From positions 1,488,001 through 1,552,000 of the forward strand of contig NZ_JBLWFI010000001.1 of NCBI RefSeq assembly GCF_048898065.1: a stretch of DNA of 64,000 nucleotides. The letters run 5' to 3'. The notes under the pieces were generated by a model. The model searched no databases. It was not told the DNA's origin and was given only the letters and a program-made list of their open reading frames with translations. This document shows positions 26,550-35,218 of this stretch, one piece after another. The stretch is from Tepidibacillus_B infernus (GTDB lineage: Bacteria; Bacillota; Bacilli; Tepidibacillales; Tepidibacillaceae). Made by a program: the position numbers and the translations under genes. Position 1 is the first letter of the stretch, and each line of letters opens with the position of its first letter.

Positions 26550-26939
26550 TTACCCAGCTTTCCCTAAAAATAAACTAACGATTAAAATCACAAAAACGAT
26601 CGTTGTGATCACAACAAAAAGAAAATCCTTTTCTTGAATAAAGGCAATAATCGAAATGGCTACTCTAAATATGGGGGTAAGAATTAACAAAAGTAAACCT
26701 GTTAATATCACTGCATAGGGTTTTAGTTCAAGAAATCCCTTCAAAATTTCAATGGTATGAGTGGGATAAGATTGATTGGGATACCCTGTGTTCCCACTAA
26801 TGACAAATAATAATAAGCCGATAAAAATGGTGATGGCGCTAATGAAGACCCCTATTCTTAGCAGCTTACTTATTGTAACTTCCATTTTGCGGATATTTTC
26901 ATCCTGCTTTTGCTCTTCTCTACTTAATGTTTGACTCAT
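26550..26939 (-). CDS. DUF1634 family membrane protein
   Basis: A protein of about 129 residues with three predicted membrane helices (GVFISAITIFIGLLLFVI, YAVILTGLLLLILTPIF and LFVVITTIVFVILIVSLFL). This matches the DUF1634 family, which is often encoded next to TauE/SafE transporters, as here. The ATG at 26939 overlaps the TauE stop by the ATGA arrangement, so the two are coupled. It may be an accessory subunit of that transporter. No catalytic motif is seen. Confidence 0.8.
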   Translation of the reverse strand: MSQTLSREEQKQDENIRKMEVTISKLLRIGVFISAITIFIGLLLFVISGNTGYPNQSYPTHTIEILKGFLELKPYAVILTGLLLLILTPIFRVAISIIAFIQEKDFLFVVITTIVFVILIVSLFLGKAG

Positions 26940-27784
26940 GAAATAACCCCCCAACCTTTAAGAAGCATTTCAATGGCAACATAAACTAAGACAGGAATAA
27001 AAATTTTTCTTATTGTTACACTTCTCAAATTCTGCATCAATTTTGTGCCAAATACTGCACCGATTAAAACCCCTACAGCTACAGGACCTGCAATTTTGGG
27101 ATCTATATCTCCCCTCATCAAGTAAACCCCTGCACTTGCTGCTGCTGTCACACCGATCATAAAATTACTTGTTGCACTTGAGACTTTCATAGGAAGTTTC
27201 ATAAACATATCCATCGCCATCACTTTAAAACTTCCACTACCAATTCCTAATAGGCCAGAAATAACGCCTGCAACATACATCATTCCAAATCCACCATATA
27301 CGCCAGTTACCTTATACCTTACTTGTTGCTCTAATGCCTTATCATAATATTCTCCATGTAGCCCCAATTTATTAGCAATAGGGTGTGGGACACCACCAAC
27401 CGGCAATTCCTGATTCCTTTTTTGTAGCATGGTGATGGCTGAGAATAATAACAATAAGCCAAATAAAATATAAAGAATATGAGGCCTAATCAAGCCAGCA
27501 ATGAATGCTCCTGTTAAAGCTCCTGTTGTAGTAGCTAATTCTAAAAACATCCCAACACGAATATTGGTTAATTTATCTCTGACATAGACGACAGCTGCCC
27601 CACTTGATGTAGCGATCACAGAAACAATACTAGCACCGATTGCATAATGAATAGGGATTTTAAACAATAAAGTAAGTGCTGGAATCACGATGATCCCACC
27701 ACCTAGTCCTAAAAGAGAACCGAAGACTCCAGCTACAATGGAGACCATAAAAATCAATAATACAGATATAGCCAAGGCTGTCAT
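26936..27784 (-). CDS. TauE/SafE family anion exporter
   Basis: About 282 residues with eight or so membrane helices and the two family repeats: GVFGSLLGLGGGIIVIPAL near the start and GVISGLLGIGSGSFKVMAM in the second half. TauE/SafE proteins export sulfite or sulfoacetate-type anions, or act on other sulfur compounds. The ATG at 27784 lies two bases after the motB stop, with GAGGAG adjacent; the spacing is short, so a longer frame to 27826 or a TTG start just inside remains possible. Substrate unknown. Confidence 0.83.
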   Translation of the reverse strand: MTALAISVLLIFMVSIVAGVFGSLLGLGGGIIVIPALTLLFKIPIHYAIGASIVSVIATSSGAAVVYVRDKLTNIRVGMFLELATTTGALTGAFIAGLIRPHILYILFGLLLLFSAITMLQKRNQELPVGGVPHPIANKLGLHGEYYDKALEQQVRYKVTGVYGGFGMMYVAGVISGLLGIGSGSFKVMAMDMFMKLPMKVSSATSNFMIGVTAAASAGVYLMRGDIDPKIAGPVAVGVLIGAVFGTKLMQNLRSVTIRKIFIPVLVYVAIEMLLKGWGVIS

Positions 27785-27788
27785 CTCC

Positions 27789-28574
27789 TCAATTGATACC
27801 CAGTTGTTCATTTGTTTCATATTCATATCTTAGTATTACTATGTTTACCCTGCGATTCGCTTGTCTATGCTCTTGTGTGTCATTTTTATAAACAGGTTGG
27901 TATTCACCATAACCAACGATCCTTAACCTTTCAGGCTTAATTTGGTGTTTTTCTATCAGGTAATGTAATACAGATGAAGATCTAGCTGCAGATAAGTCAA
28001 AATTAGATTTATAAGTCGATCCCGGTCTAATGGGAAGATTATCGGTATGACCTTCAATACTTAATGGATTTTGAATTTCTTTAAACATCGATGCCAAACT
28101 GTCTAAAATTCCCCTAGCTTCAGGTTTTATCTCTGCTTTTCCCAAATCAAAGAAAATCTTTTCTTTTAATGAAATTTGTATACCGCGTGGGAGTTCAATC
28201 ATTTCAATACTATCTTCTAAATGATTGGCTTTAATATATTGTTCTACTTTTTTTCGTAGGTCTTTTAATCCTTTTTCGAGTTGCTTTTGATGCTCATCCT
28301 CTAAATTTTTAATAATGTTTTCCTTTAATTTATTTTGTTGCCCATCACCGGTTCCAGTAATTCCATTCTTTCCAGTCCCTTCTACAAAGGAACTATAATA
28401 AAATGCATCAGAAAGGGAAGCAGCAATTTGGTCGAATTTTTGAACTTCTAATTTACTCATTGAATACATCACAACAAAAAAGATCATTAACAAGGTGATT
28501 AAATCAGCATATGTAATTAGCCAGCGTTCGTGATTTTCAGGGGCTTCTCCTTTTTTCTTACGACGATTACTCAT
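27789..28574 (-). CDS. motB: Flagellar stator protein MotB/MotS
   Basis: About 261 residues. The single membrane helix carries the proton or sodium binding aspartate, Asp24, in TYADLITLLMIFFVVM. The C-terminal half is an OmpA-like peptidoglycan-binding domain (IEGHTDNLPI and VGYGEYQPV). The ATG at 28574 has AGG eight bases upstream and overlaps the motA 3' end by eight bases. With MotA it forms the ion channel that turns the flagellum. Whether it uses H+ or Na+ cannot be decided by eye. Confidence 0.93.
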   Translation of the reverse strand: MSNRRKKKGEAPENHERWLITYADLITLLMIFFVVMYSMSKLEVQKFDQIAASLSDAFYYSSFVEGTGKNGITGTGDGQQNKLKENIIKNLEDEHQKQLEKGLKDLRKKVEQYIKANHLEDSIEMIELPRGIQISLKEKIFFDLGKAEIKPEARGILDSLASMFKEIQNPLSIEGHTDNLPIRPGSTYKSNFDLSAARSSSVLHYLIEKHQIKPERLRIVGYGEYQPVYKNDTQEHRQANRRVNIVILRYEYETNEQLGIN

Positions 28575-29361
28575 TGTTGTCACCTATTGGATTCTCTTCA
28601 TCATCTATACGTTCTGCAGGTGGTAAGAATGCTAATAATTTTTTCTTGAGCATCTGCGGATTTTCACCTGCCTGAATCGATAAAATCCCCTCTACTTCAA
28701 TTTCTTTAATTAAGACCTCCATCTGACTTCTTGCTTTTAATTTTGCAGCAATCGGAAGATAAATGACATTGGCACTAGCAACACCATACAAGGTTGCAAT
28801 AAAGGCTACAGCAATAGATGGTCCTAATTCATCTGGATTCGATAGGTTCCCTAACACATGGACAAGCCCCATAACCGTTCCGATGATTCCCATCGTAGGC
28901 GCAAATCCACCTGCAGATTCAAAGATTTTAATTCCTTTTTCATGTCTAGCTTCTATATTTGAAATTTCAATTTCAAGGATTTCTCTAATCAGTTGAGGGT
29001 CAACTCCATCCACGACCATCATTAATCCTTCACTTAAAAAAGGATTACCTTTTAAATCTTCATAACGCTGTTCCAAAGCAAGAATCCCTTCACGTCTAGC
29101 GAGTGAAGAAAAATCCACCAATTGTCTGATTGACTCATGAACATGAAGCTTTCTTTCGGTAAATGCTATTTTTAATAATTTTGGAACAGCCTTTAATTGT
29201 GACATCGGAAAACTCACAATAACTGCTCCAAACGTTCCGCCAAAAACAATCATAAACGCTGTTATTTGTAGAAGAGAAGTAAAATGTCCTCCTTCTAATA
29301 TGAAACCACCAATAAGTCCTGCAAATCCTAAAATAAGTCCAATAATTGTCGATAAGTCCAT
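28567..29361 (-). CDS. motA: Flagellar stator protein MotA/MotP
   Basis: A 264-residue membrane protein with four helices and a large cytoplasmic loop. The family region GGFAPTMGIIGTVMGLVHVLGNLSNP contains the prolines and glycines of the ion path, and the loop has charged residues that contact FliG. It is first in motAB, followed by tauE and DUF1634 without a gap, so these membrane proteins may share a transcript. Other flagellar genes are not in this window. Confidence 0.93.
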   Translation of the reverse strand: MDLSTIIGLILGFAGLIGGFILEGGHFTSLLQITAFMIVFGGTFGAVIVSFPMSQLKAVPKLLKIAFTERKLHVHESIRQLVDFSSLARREGILALEQRYEDLKGNPFLSEGLMMVVDGVDPQLIREILEIEISNIEARHEKGIKIFESAGGFAPTMGIIGTVMGLVHVLGNLSNPDELGPSIAVAFIATLYGVASANVIYLPIAAKLKARSQMEVLIKEIEVEGILSIQAGENPQMLKKKLLAFLPPAERIDDEENPIGDNNE

Positions 29362-29554
29362 CTAGTCACATCCTCTAAAACAACATAAATTTACTTCAGA
29401 TTCTCTTATTCGACATTATTTTCATTATTCCTTCCTCATCTTCCTACAAAAGTAACGGTTGCCGTGAAGTTAATACCTTGGTCCCATATTAAGAAGTCTT
29501 ACATTCTTTATTAAGAAGGAAAACTAATCCTAAAGACTTAGTTTTTGATAAAAG

Positions 29555-29579
29555 AAAAAAACCCTAACAAATGTTAGGG
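29555..29579 (-). terminator. Terminator of the 66-residue ORF at 29605
   Basis: CCCTAAC (29562-29568) pairs with GTTAGGG (29573-29579) around AAAT, with seven T following on the minus strand. It sits 26 bases after the stop of the small gene, which supports that gene being expressed. Confidence 0.8.
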
Positions 29580-29604
29580 AGAGGATGACTGATTAAATTG
29601 AAGT

Positions 29605-29805
29605 TTAAAGACCAACAGCAGCACGTTGTTCTGTAATGATTCCTTTTACAATAGCTACATCAAATTTTTCCTTTTCCATTAAAAAGCTTTGATTACTGTC
29701 TAAATAACAACATGCGTAAAATAGACGATCGATATCTCTAAGTTCAAAGGGTTTTCCAGATTTCATCTGATAGATTTTATCATTTACCTTCATCATATCA
29801 AACAC
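29605..29805 (-). CDS. Small hypothetical protein (66 residues)
   Basis: I do not recognise this protein. It is 66 residues, mostly charged and soluble, with a Cys-Cys pair in RLFYACCYLDSN. It starts behind GGGG with several closely spaced ATG codons (29805, 29796, 29793), so the true start may be three or four residues in. A strong promoter (TTGACT, 17 bases, TATAAT; 29827-29855) and an intrinsic terminator frame it as a single transcription unit, which makes it credible despite its size. Sequence alone gives no function. Confidence 0.7.
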   Translation of the reverse strand: MFDMMKVNDKIYQMKSGKPFELRDIDRLFYACCYLDSNQSFLMEKEKFDVAIVKGIITEQRAAVGL

Positions 29806-29826
29806 CCCAATCTTCTTGTTAACTGT

Positions 29827-29855
29827 ATTATAACAATATACTATATAACAGTCAA
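29827..29855 (-). promoter_or_regulatory. Sigma-A promoter of the small hypothetical gene
   Basis: TTGACT (29850-29855), a 17-base spacer and TATAAT (29827-29832) on the minus strand. It is one of the best consensus promoters in the window. Confidence 0.78.
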
Positions 29856-29910
29856 CACCTATTTAAATTTTGTATTATAACAAAATCTAAACATCTATTT
29901 ATTTAAGTAA

Positions 29911-30042
29911 AAAAAGGTTTGTATATTCCTTCGCGCTCCGTCATCCGTGCCCTTCTATGAATAAAGATTACGGAGAGAAGGGCACTTCTGAAGGTCGCAG
30001 CTTATGGAATATACAAACCCTTAAATGACAAATGGAAGAAAG
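29911..30042. repeat. Palindromic dispersed repeat, short copy
   Basis: A 132-base element bounded by AAGGTTTGTATATTCC and GGAATATACAAACCCTT, with an inner hairpin GTGCCCTTCT/AGAAGGGCAC and CTCCGT/ACGGAG. A longer copy is at 33190-33374 with nearly identical sequence. It lies between two genes and codes for no protein. It resembles a small non-autonomous mobile or RNA-structured repeat; I cannot name a known family. Confidence 0.85.
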
Positions 30043-30065
30043 GGATGAGATTAATGTGAGTCTTA

Positions 30066-30722
30066 TTATTTTGTAAAAATATGATCCCCTATTTTTAAAA
30101 TTTGCGGCCTTGACCATATCCAAGCAGATGTTGCAGTGTCTGGGTTAAAGTAATATAACGCACCTTTTGATGGATCCCAACCTCTAATTGCATCAAGTGC
30201 TGCCAATTTAACTGTCTCATTAGGAGTGAGCCAAAATTGACCATCAGCTACAGCAGTAAAGGCACGATCTTGGAAGATCACGGATTTAAGATCATTTGGG
30301 AATTTCTTTGAATGAACGCGATTTAAAGCTACAGCAGCAACAGCTACTTGACCTTCATAGGGTTCACCTCTAGCTTCACTATATACCAATCGAGCCAATA
30401 GATTAAATTCATCTTGTGACAAACTATATTTCTTCAGCGTTTTCCAAGTGATTGGACCTACAATTCCATCAATCATCAGTCCATAATTGCTTTGAAACTT
30501 TTTAACCACATTTAATGTTTGATATCCATAGATTCCATCTATATCTATTGAATAATTTAATTGCTTTAACCGATATTGCAAATCCCAAACATCCCCATTA
30601 CTACTTCCATACGTTAAAAGTGTAGGTGCCTGGGCATTGGCCTCATCATTTATTGGAATGATTGAAAAGACTAATGATAAAATAAAGATAGATATCATCA
30701 TTTTCTGTAATTTTTTCAACAT
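30066..30722 (-). CDS. sleB: Spore cortex-lytic enzyme, SleB-like
   Basis: A 218-residue secreted protein. It has a signal peptide (about 1-31, ending in ANAQA), a peptidoglycan-binding domain (about 40-105, with GDVWDLQYRLKQLNY and IDGIVGPITW) and a C-terminal hydrolase_2 catalytic domain (LLARLVYSEARGEPYEGQVAVAAVALNRV) of the SleB/CwlJ lytic transglycosylase type. Such enzymes degrade cortex during spore germination. The usual partner ypeB is not adjacent, so a vegetative SleB-like role is also possible. This is the clearest sporulation-linked gene in the window. Confidence 0.88.
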   Translation of the reverse strand: MLKKLQKMMISIFILSLVFSIIPINDEANAQAPTLLTYGSSNGDVWDLQYRLKQLNYSIDIDGIYGYQTLNVVKKFQSNYGLMIDGIVGPITWKTLKKYSLSQDEFNLLARLVYSEARGEPYEGQVAVAAVALNRVHSKKFPNDLKSVIFQDRAFTAVADGQFWLTPNETVKLAALDAIRGWDPSKGALYYFNPDTATSAWIWSRPQILKIGDHIFTK

Positions 30723-30910
30723 GGTTACAAATTCTCCTTTCTTACTTAAGCTTTAGGGCCATTTTTTCTGGTCTTTAGGCACTAAGTAATAGGGAAGACT
30801 CGTCGATTAGTTTACATAATATCTAACGCTTATTCAATATGAGTTTATTGGTAACGTTGAGAATTTCTACTTTAATTTAACAAATAAAGGAATTTAAAAG
30901 GGGGATGATC

Positions 30911-31765
30911 ATGAAAGGAAAAGTTTTAAGAAAATGGTTCAAACGCTATTTATTTATCATTTTGGGTACTTTTTTTGTTGCTATAGGATTGGAAACATTT
31001 CTCATTCCCAATCAAATAATTGATGGTGGCATTATTGGATTATCGATTATCTTAAGCGAACTGACAAATTATCCGCTTGGTTTTTTTATTGTCATATTAA
31101 ATATTCCTTTTTTGTTTGTTGGCTACAATCAGATTGGAAAAACATTCGCAATCACTACACTTATTTCAGTTGGCTTTTTGTCCATCTTTGTCTCATTTGT
31201 CCATCAATTTGATGTGATAACAGGAGATATGTTTCTAGCTACTATTTTTGGTGGGATTATCCTAGGTATTGGTGTAGGTCTCATTATTAGAAACGGAGGA
31301 TCCTTAGATGGAACAGAGATCATTGCAATTTTAGCAAATAAACGTTTTGGTTTTTCTGTTGGTGAAATTGTGATGTTTTTTAATATTTTTATCATGACTG
31401 GGGCTGGGATTGTCTTTACCTGGGAAAGTGCGATGTATTCTTTAGTTGCTTATTTTATTGCCTTTAAAACGATTGATATTGTGATCGCTGGCCTTGATGA
31501 GTCAAAGTCTGTTACGATTATTTCCGATCAGCCTGATTTGATTGCCGAAAAGATAATTGCTAGACTTGGCCGTGGAGTTACACACATATATGGAAAAGGT
31601 GGCTATACTAAAGAGGACAAGGAATTATTATACGTAATTGTCACAAGACTAGAGGTGGCAAAGTTGAAATCGATCATTGAAGAAATAGATCCTAATGCCT
31701 TTGTTGCGATTGAACATGTTAACGATGTCATGGGTGGTAGATTCCAAAAAAAATCCATCCATTAA
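30911..31765 (+). CDS. YitT family membrane protein
   Basis: About 284 residues. The N-terminal 200 residues hold five or six membrane helices of the YitT (DUF161) type, including GTFFVAIGLETFLIPNQIIDGG. The C-terminal 80 residues are a DUF2179 cytoplasmic domain (ITHIYGKGGYTKEDKELLYVIV reads from RLGRGVTHIYGKG). These proteins are common in Bacillales, in several copies per genome, and have no firmly assigned function. The ATG at 30911 has GGGGG six bases before it; the ATG at 30905 is too close. Confidence 0.9.
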   Translation: MKGKVLRKWFKRYLFIILGTFFVAIGLETFLIPNQIIDGGIIGLSIILSELTNYPLGFFIVILNIPFLFVGYNQIGKTFAITTLISVGFLSIFVSFVHQFDVITGDMFLATIFGGIILGIGVGLIIRNGGSLDGTEIIAILANKRFGFSVGEIVMFFNIFIMTGAGIVFTWESAMYSLVAYFIAFKTIDIVIAGLDESKSVTIISDQPDLIAEKIIARLGRGVTHIYGKGGYTKEDKELLYVIVTRLEVAKLKSIIEEIDPNAFVAIEHVNDVMGGRFQKKSIH

Positions 31766-31797
31766 ATAGTTTATTCATATAGATTGGAGAATTCTTT

Positions 31798-33171
31798 ATG
31801 CATCAGTTACCAGAAACATTTAAATCAAGAATGAAACAGTATTTAAATAAAGATTATGAATCTTTTATCAAAACCTACGAACAATCACATACACAGGGAT
31901 TAAGAGTAAATACTTTAAAATTAACCACGGACCAATTCTTATCTCTCTCACCCTTCCAACTTCAAGTCGTTCCTTGGACAGCGGAAGGCTTTTATTATCA
32001 AGAAGAAGATCGTCCTGGTAAACATCCATACCATGCCGCTGGTTTATACTATATTCAAGAACCTAGTGCAATGGCTGTTACAGAGGTTTTAGATCCACAG
32101 CCTGGTGAAAAAATCTTAGATCTAAGTGCTGCTCCTGGTGGGAAGTCAACACATATTGTCACCAAAATGAAAGATAAAGGGTTGCTAGTAGCTAATGAAA
32201 TTCATCCAACACGAGTAAAGGCTTTATCAGAAAACTTGGAGAGATTTGGTGCAAAACATATTCTCGTTACCAATGAATCTCCAAATCATTTAGCCAAGAT
32301 CTTTCCAGAATACTTTGATCGTATCCTAGTAGATGCCCCATGCTCTGGCGAAGGAATGTTTCGTAAAAATCCTGAAGCGATTGCGGAATGGTCTGAATCA
32401 CACGTCCAATATTGCGCTATTCGTCAACAAGACATTTTAGATGAAGCACAGAAAATGCTAAAACAAGGTGGTACACTGGTATATTCAACATGTACCTTTG
32501 CTCCTGAAGAAAACGAAGGTACGATTGCAAGGTTTATTAATAAATACCCTCAATTTGAAATTGAACTAATCCCTGATACTTTAGCAGGTTTATTTAAAAG
32601 CGGTGAACCAAAATGGGTTGAAAATGACGATTCATCTAAGCTTCAATTTACCCTTCGCTTATGGCCACACCACATTCAGGGAGAAGGTCATTTCATTGCG
32701 AAACTACGTAAAAAAGAATCAACAGTAGAAGCCACATTTAAGCCGATGAAAGTTAAATCTTTACCAGAAGCCGTTCAATATTATCGTTCATTTGCTAAGG
32801 AACATTTGAGCGAGGTTGCTGAAGGGATTTTTCACTCTTTTGGAGATCATCTTTATCTTGTACCTGATGGTCTTCCAGATTTAAAAGGAATCAAAGTGGA
32901 GCGATTAGGTCTCCATTTAGGAGAATTAAAGAAAAAAAGATTTGAACCAAGTCATGCTTTAGCCATGGCTTTATCGAAAAATCATGTAAGGCAGTTCCTA
33001 CCTTTAAATTTAGAACAGGCGGAAAAGTATTTGCGTGGAGAGACACTTCAAGTAGAATCCAATCAGACAGGCTGGACTTTGGTAACGATCGATGCTTACC
33101 CATTAGGCTGGGGTAAAATTTCTAATCATCAGTTAAAAAATCATTATCCAAAAGGATTAAGATGGAAGTAA
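31798..33171 (+). CDS. rsmF: rRNA cytosine-C5 methyltransferase, RsmF/NOL1/NSUN type
   Basis: A 457-residue SAM-dependent RNA methyltransferase. The SAM loop LDLSAAPGGKSTHI, motif IV VDAPCSGEGMFRKNP with one catalytic cysteine, and motif VI YSTCTFAPEENE with the second cysteine are all intact. The C-terminal 170 residues form the RsmF-type RNA-binding region. It follows the YitT gene by 32 bases with a GGAG site. It modifies ribosomal RNA cytosines; the exact position is not readable from the sequence. Confidence 0.93.
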   Translation: MHQLPETFKSRMKQYLNKDYESFIKTYEQSHTQGLRVNTLKLTTDQFLSLSPFQLQVVPWTAEGFYYQEEDRPGKHPYHAAGLYYIQEPSAMAVTEVLDPQPGEKILDLSAAPGGKSTHIVTKMKDKGLLVANEIHPTRVKALSENLERFGAKHILVTNESPNHLAKIFPEYFDRILVDAPCSGEGMFRKNPEAIAEWSESHVQYCAIRQQDILDEAQKMLKQGGTLVYSTCTFAPEENEGTIARFINKYPQFEIELIPDTLAGLFKSGEPKWVENDDSSKLQFTLRLWPHHIQGEGHFIAKLRKKESTVEATFKPMKVKSLPEAVQYYRSFAKEHLSEVAEGIFHSFGDHLYLVPDGLPDLKGIKVERLGLHLGELKKKRFEPSHALAMALSKNHVRQFLPLNLEQAEKYLRGETLQVESNQTGWTLVTIDAYPLGWGKISNHQLKNHYPKGLRWK

Positions 33172-33189
33172 GTAATCATTTGACATTAT

Positions 33190-33374
33190 AAAAAGGTTTG
33201 TATATTCCATCGCGCTCCGTCATCCGTGCCCTTCTATGAATAAAGATTACGGAGAGAAGGGCACTTCTGAAGGCACACAAAGTGTACAAGTCGTGCTACA
33301 CAGCTAAAGCTGCTAGTCACGCTATGTCGCAGCTTATGGAATATACAAACCCTTAAATAACAAATGGAAGAAAG
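33190..33374. repeat. Palindromic dispersed repeat, long copy
   Basis: This is the same element as 29911-30042 with a 53-base insert at 33274-33326 placed between AAGG and TCGCAGC. The ends AAGGTTTGTATATTCC and GGAATATACAAACCC are kept. The insert itself has inverted segments such as CAGCTAAAGCTG. It lies between the rRNA methyltransferase and a terminator. Confidence 0.85.
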
Positions 33375-33401
33375 TTATACTTTCTTAATCTTGAAGCAAA
33401 A

Positions 33402-33432
33402 AATATCCACCAGCCTGGTGGATATTATTTTT
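33402..33432. terminator. Bidirectional terminator
   Basis: ATATCCACC (33403-33411) pairs with GGTGGATAT (33417-33425), flanked by A on the left and ATTATTTTT on the right. It serves the plus-strand methyltransferase unit and the minus-strand FTR-like gene. Confidence 0.72.
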
Positions 33433-33435
33433 CGA

Positions 33436-34068
33436 TCATTTTTGTATGGTTACGAGATATATATCATTTTTTTGTTGATATGAAGCTTTTATATTTTTCA
33501 ATTTACAATATTGAATGATGTTTTTTGCTGATTGCTCACGTTCTACTATCATGTTAAATGTTCCATCCAATTGATTTAGTGCTTGTTTTAATTGATGAAC
33601 AGGGTCAGGCACATCCATATTTCGATAATGATCGATTGGAACATTTCTAGTATCCACTGTTTTACCTTCAATCTTTAGAGGAATACGGTATTCCTTCATA
33701 ATACGCAATTCTTGTTCTTTCCATTGTTCCTCTGTTAAATCTTTCCTTCCAAATAAATTACAGTGGCAGGTTCCATGTATTTCTATGTCATGAGCTGCAT
33801 ATGTACATGGGCACACTAGTTGACGATCAATCTTTTTATCCCCTGTCGCTTCAAAGCATGGACAAATTCGTTGACCATACATTTCTTCATTTTCAGCGAG
33901 CCAAATTTTTAAGTTCGTTAAATACATTTTATGTGGATTAACAGATAAACCTTTTACTTCAGCATATTTGTTAATCCATCGGCTAGCTTGATTAATCTTC
34001 TTACGATATTTGATATATCCACCAAAGAAATCTTTATACATACGAAGATTTGCTATTAATTTACCCAT
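33436..34068 (-). CDS. Ferredoxin-thioredoxin reductase catalytic-domain protein
   Basis: About 210 residues. The central part (about 50-120) matches the FTR beta catalytic subunit with its cysteine pattern RICPCFEAT, LVCPCTYAA and GTCHCNLFG, which holds a 4Fe-4S cluster beside a redox disulfide. An N-terminal basic segment and a C-terminal extension of some 80 residues are not part of the plant-type subunit. The ATG at 34068 follows GGAGG by eight bases. It is a single gene beside the arsenic locus and may hand electrons to a thioredoxin-like protein. The partner is not known. Confidence 0.85.
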   Translation of the reverse strand: MGKLIANLRMYKDFFGGYIKYRKKINQASRWINKYAEVKGLSVNPHKMYLTNLKIWLAENEEMYGQRICPCFEATGDKKIDRQLVCPCTYAAHDIEIHGTCHCNLFGRKDLTEEQWKEQELRIMKEYRIPLKIEGKTVDTRNVPIDHYRNMDVPDPVHQLKQALNQLDGTFNMIVEREQSAKNIIQYCKLKNIKASYQQKNDIYLVTIQK

Positions 34069-34225
34069 ATATTTCACCTCCTTTCATTCAAACATGTAAA
34101 TTCTAACACAGTTAAAAATACCCCGCAAGGTATTTTACGTTCCTCCTTCTACCTTCATTTTTTCGCTTCTACTTCATAAAAATATTAATTCTTTGTAAAG
34201 AATTTACGAAAAATAAGATGAGGTC

Positions 34226-34272
34226 TTGCTTTTTCACCTCTATTTTGCTTATATATAAGTATATCCTTATAT
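34226..34272 (+). promoter_or_regulatory. arsC promoter with ArsR-type operator
   Basis: TTGCTT (34226-34231), 17 bases, TTATAT (34249-34254). Overlapping the -10 box is the perfect palindrome ATATAAG-N6-CTTATAT (34253-34272). Nearly the same palindrome lies over the acr3 promoter, so both are likely ArsR targets. Confidence 0.72.
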
Positions 34273-34327
34273 CTTTATTACAAATGAGTAGAACAATTTA
34301 AATAAAAAAGAATGCGAGGATGACAAC

Positions 34328-34771
34328 ATGACAAAAAAGAAACCAATCCTTTACTTTATTTGTACAGGAAATTCTTGCCGTAGCCAAATGGCCGAGGGAT
34401 TTGGGAAAAAATATGCAAATGGCGAGTTAGAAGTATGTAGCGCTGGAGTAGAAGCACATGGCTTAAATCCAAGAGCGGTTGAAGCGATGAAAGAAGTTGG
34501 GGTAGATATTAGTAACCATACTTCAGATATTATTGATCCAGAAATCTTAAATAACGCCGCTTATGCCATTACACTTTGCGGGGATGCTGAAGAACGTTGT
34601 CCATATACACCTCCACATGTAAAACGAATTCACTGGCCATTACATGATCCAGCCAAAGCAACAGGAACCGAAGAAGAAATTATGGCTGTATTTCGTGAAG
34701 TAAGAGACAAAATTGACCAATTAGTGTATGATGTGATTGAGGAGGCCAAGAAGTCGGCAAAGGAGGAATGA
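34328..34771 (+). CDS. arsC: Thioredoxin-coupled arsenate reductase
   Basis: A 147-residue enzyme of the low-molecular-weight phosphatase-like ArsC class, which reduces arsenate to arsenite in the cytoplasm. The nucleophile is Cys12 in the P-loop CTGNSCRS, and the redox pair is Cys84 and Cys91 in TLCGDAEERCPYTPP, as in Bacillus subtilis ArsC. It is first in arsC-arsR. This is the detoxification enzyme and is separate from the respiratory ArrAB farther right. Its product is exported by the ACR3 protein encoded downstream. Confidence 0.97.
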   Translation: MTKKKPILYFICTGNSCRSQMAEGFGKKYANGELEVCSAGVEAHGLNPRAVEAMKEVGVDISNHTSDIIDPEILNNAAYAITLCGDAEERCPYTPPHVKRIHWPLHDPAKATGTEEEIMAVFREVRDKIDQLVYDVIEEAKKSAKEE

Positions 34772-35146
34772 TTGTTGACTATACCTTTACAGCAAGCTGA
34801 ACAAATGAATGAGATTGAAAAACAAGCTGAGATTCTTAAAATATTAGGTGATAAAACAAGGCTAACGATTTTCTCTTTACTAAAAGTAAGAGAGCTTTGT
34901 GTGTGTGAATTAACAGATCTATTAGACGTTTCGCAATCAGCCATTTCTCAACATTTAAGGAAACTCAAATTGTTGAATCTTGTAAAAGAACGTAAAGTAG
35001 GACAATGGGTCCATTATTCTATTAGAAAACCAAATGAAGATGAACTACTACTCAAGTCAATTATTGACCATTTGCCCGATATGACAAGTATGATTATGAT
35101 CCTAGATCAAGGAAAAAGCTGTAACTTTTCTGAAGCAAAAAAATAA
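34772..35146 (+). CDS. arsR: Arsenic-responsive repressor ArsR
   Basis: A 124-residue winged-helix repressor of the ArsR/SmtB family. The arsenite-binding motif is ELCVCEL with Cys43 and Cys45 in the recognition helix region, followed by SQSAISQHLRKLK. The start is TTG (34772 or 34775), five to eight bases after GGAGG; it follows the arsC stop without a gap. It likely represses arsCR and acr3 through two ATATAAG-type palindromes. Release occurs on arsenite binding. Confidence 0.95.
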   Translation: MLTIPLQQAEQMNEIEKQAEILKILGDKTRLTIFSLLKVRELCVCELTDLLDVSQSAISQHLRKLKLLNLVKERKVGQWVHYSIRKPNEDELLLKSIIDHLPDMTSMIMILDQGKSCNFSEAKK

Positions 35147-35174
35147 ATCCACCAAACCAGGTGGATTTATTTTT
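35143..35174 (+). terminator. Terminator between arsR and acr3
   Basis: ATAAATCCACC (35143-35153) pairs with GGTGGATTTAT (35160-35170) around AAACCA, followed by TTTT. It separates arsCR from acr3, which has its own promoter. Confidence 0.85.
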
Positions 35175-35218
35175 GATTCATTTCATGCATGCTCAATCAT
35201 GCCAAATTTTTTCCAATC

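Noticed and set aside
34328..34771. ArsC as another selenoprotein
   Set aside because: All three catalytic positions are ordinary cysteine codons and no UGA lies in the frame.
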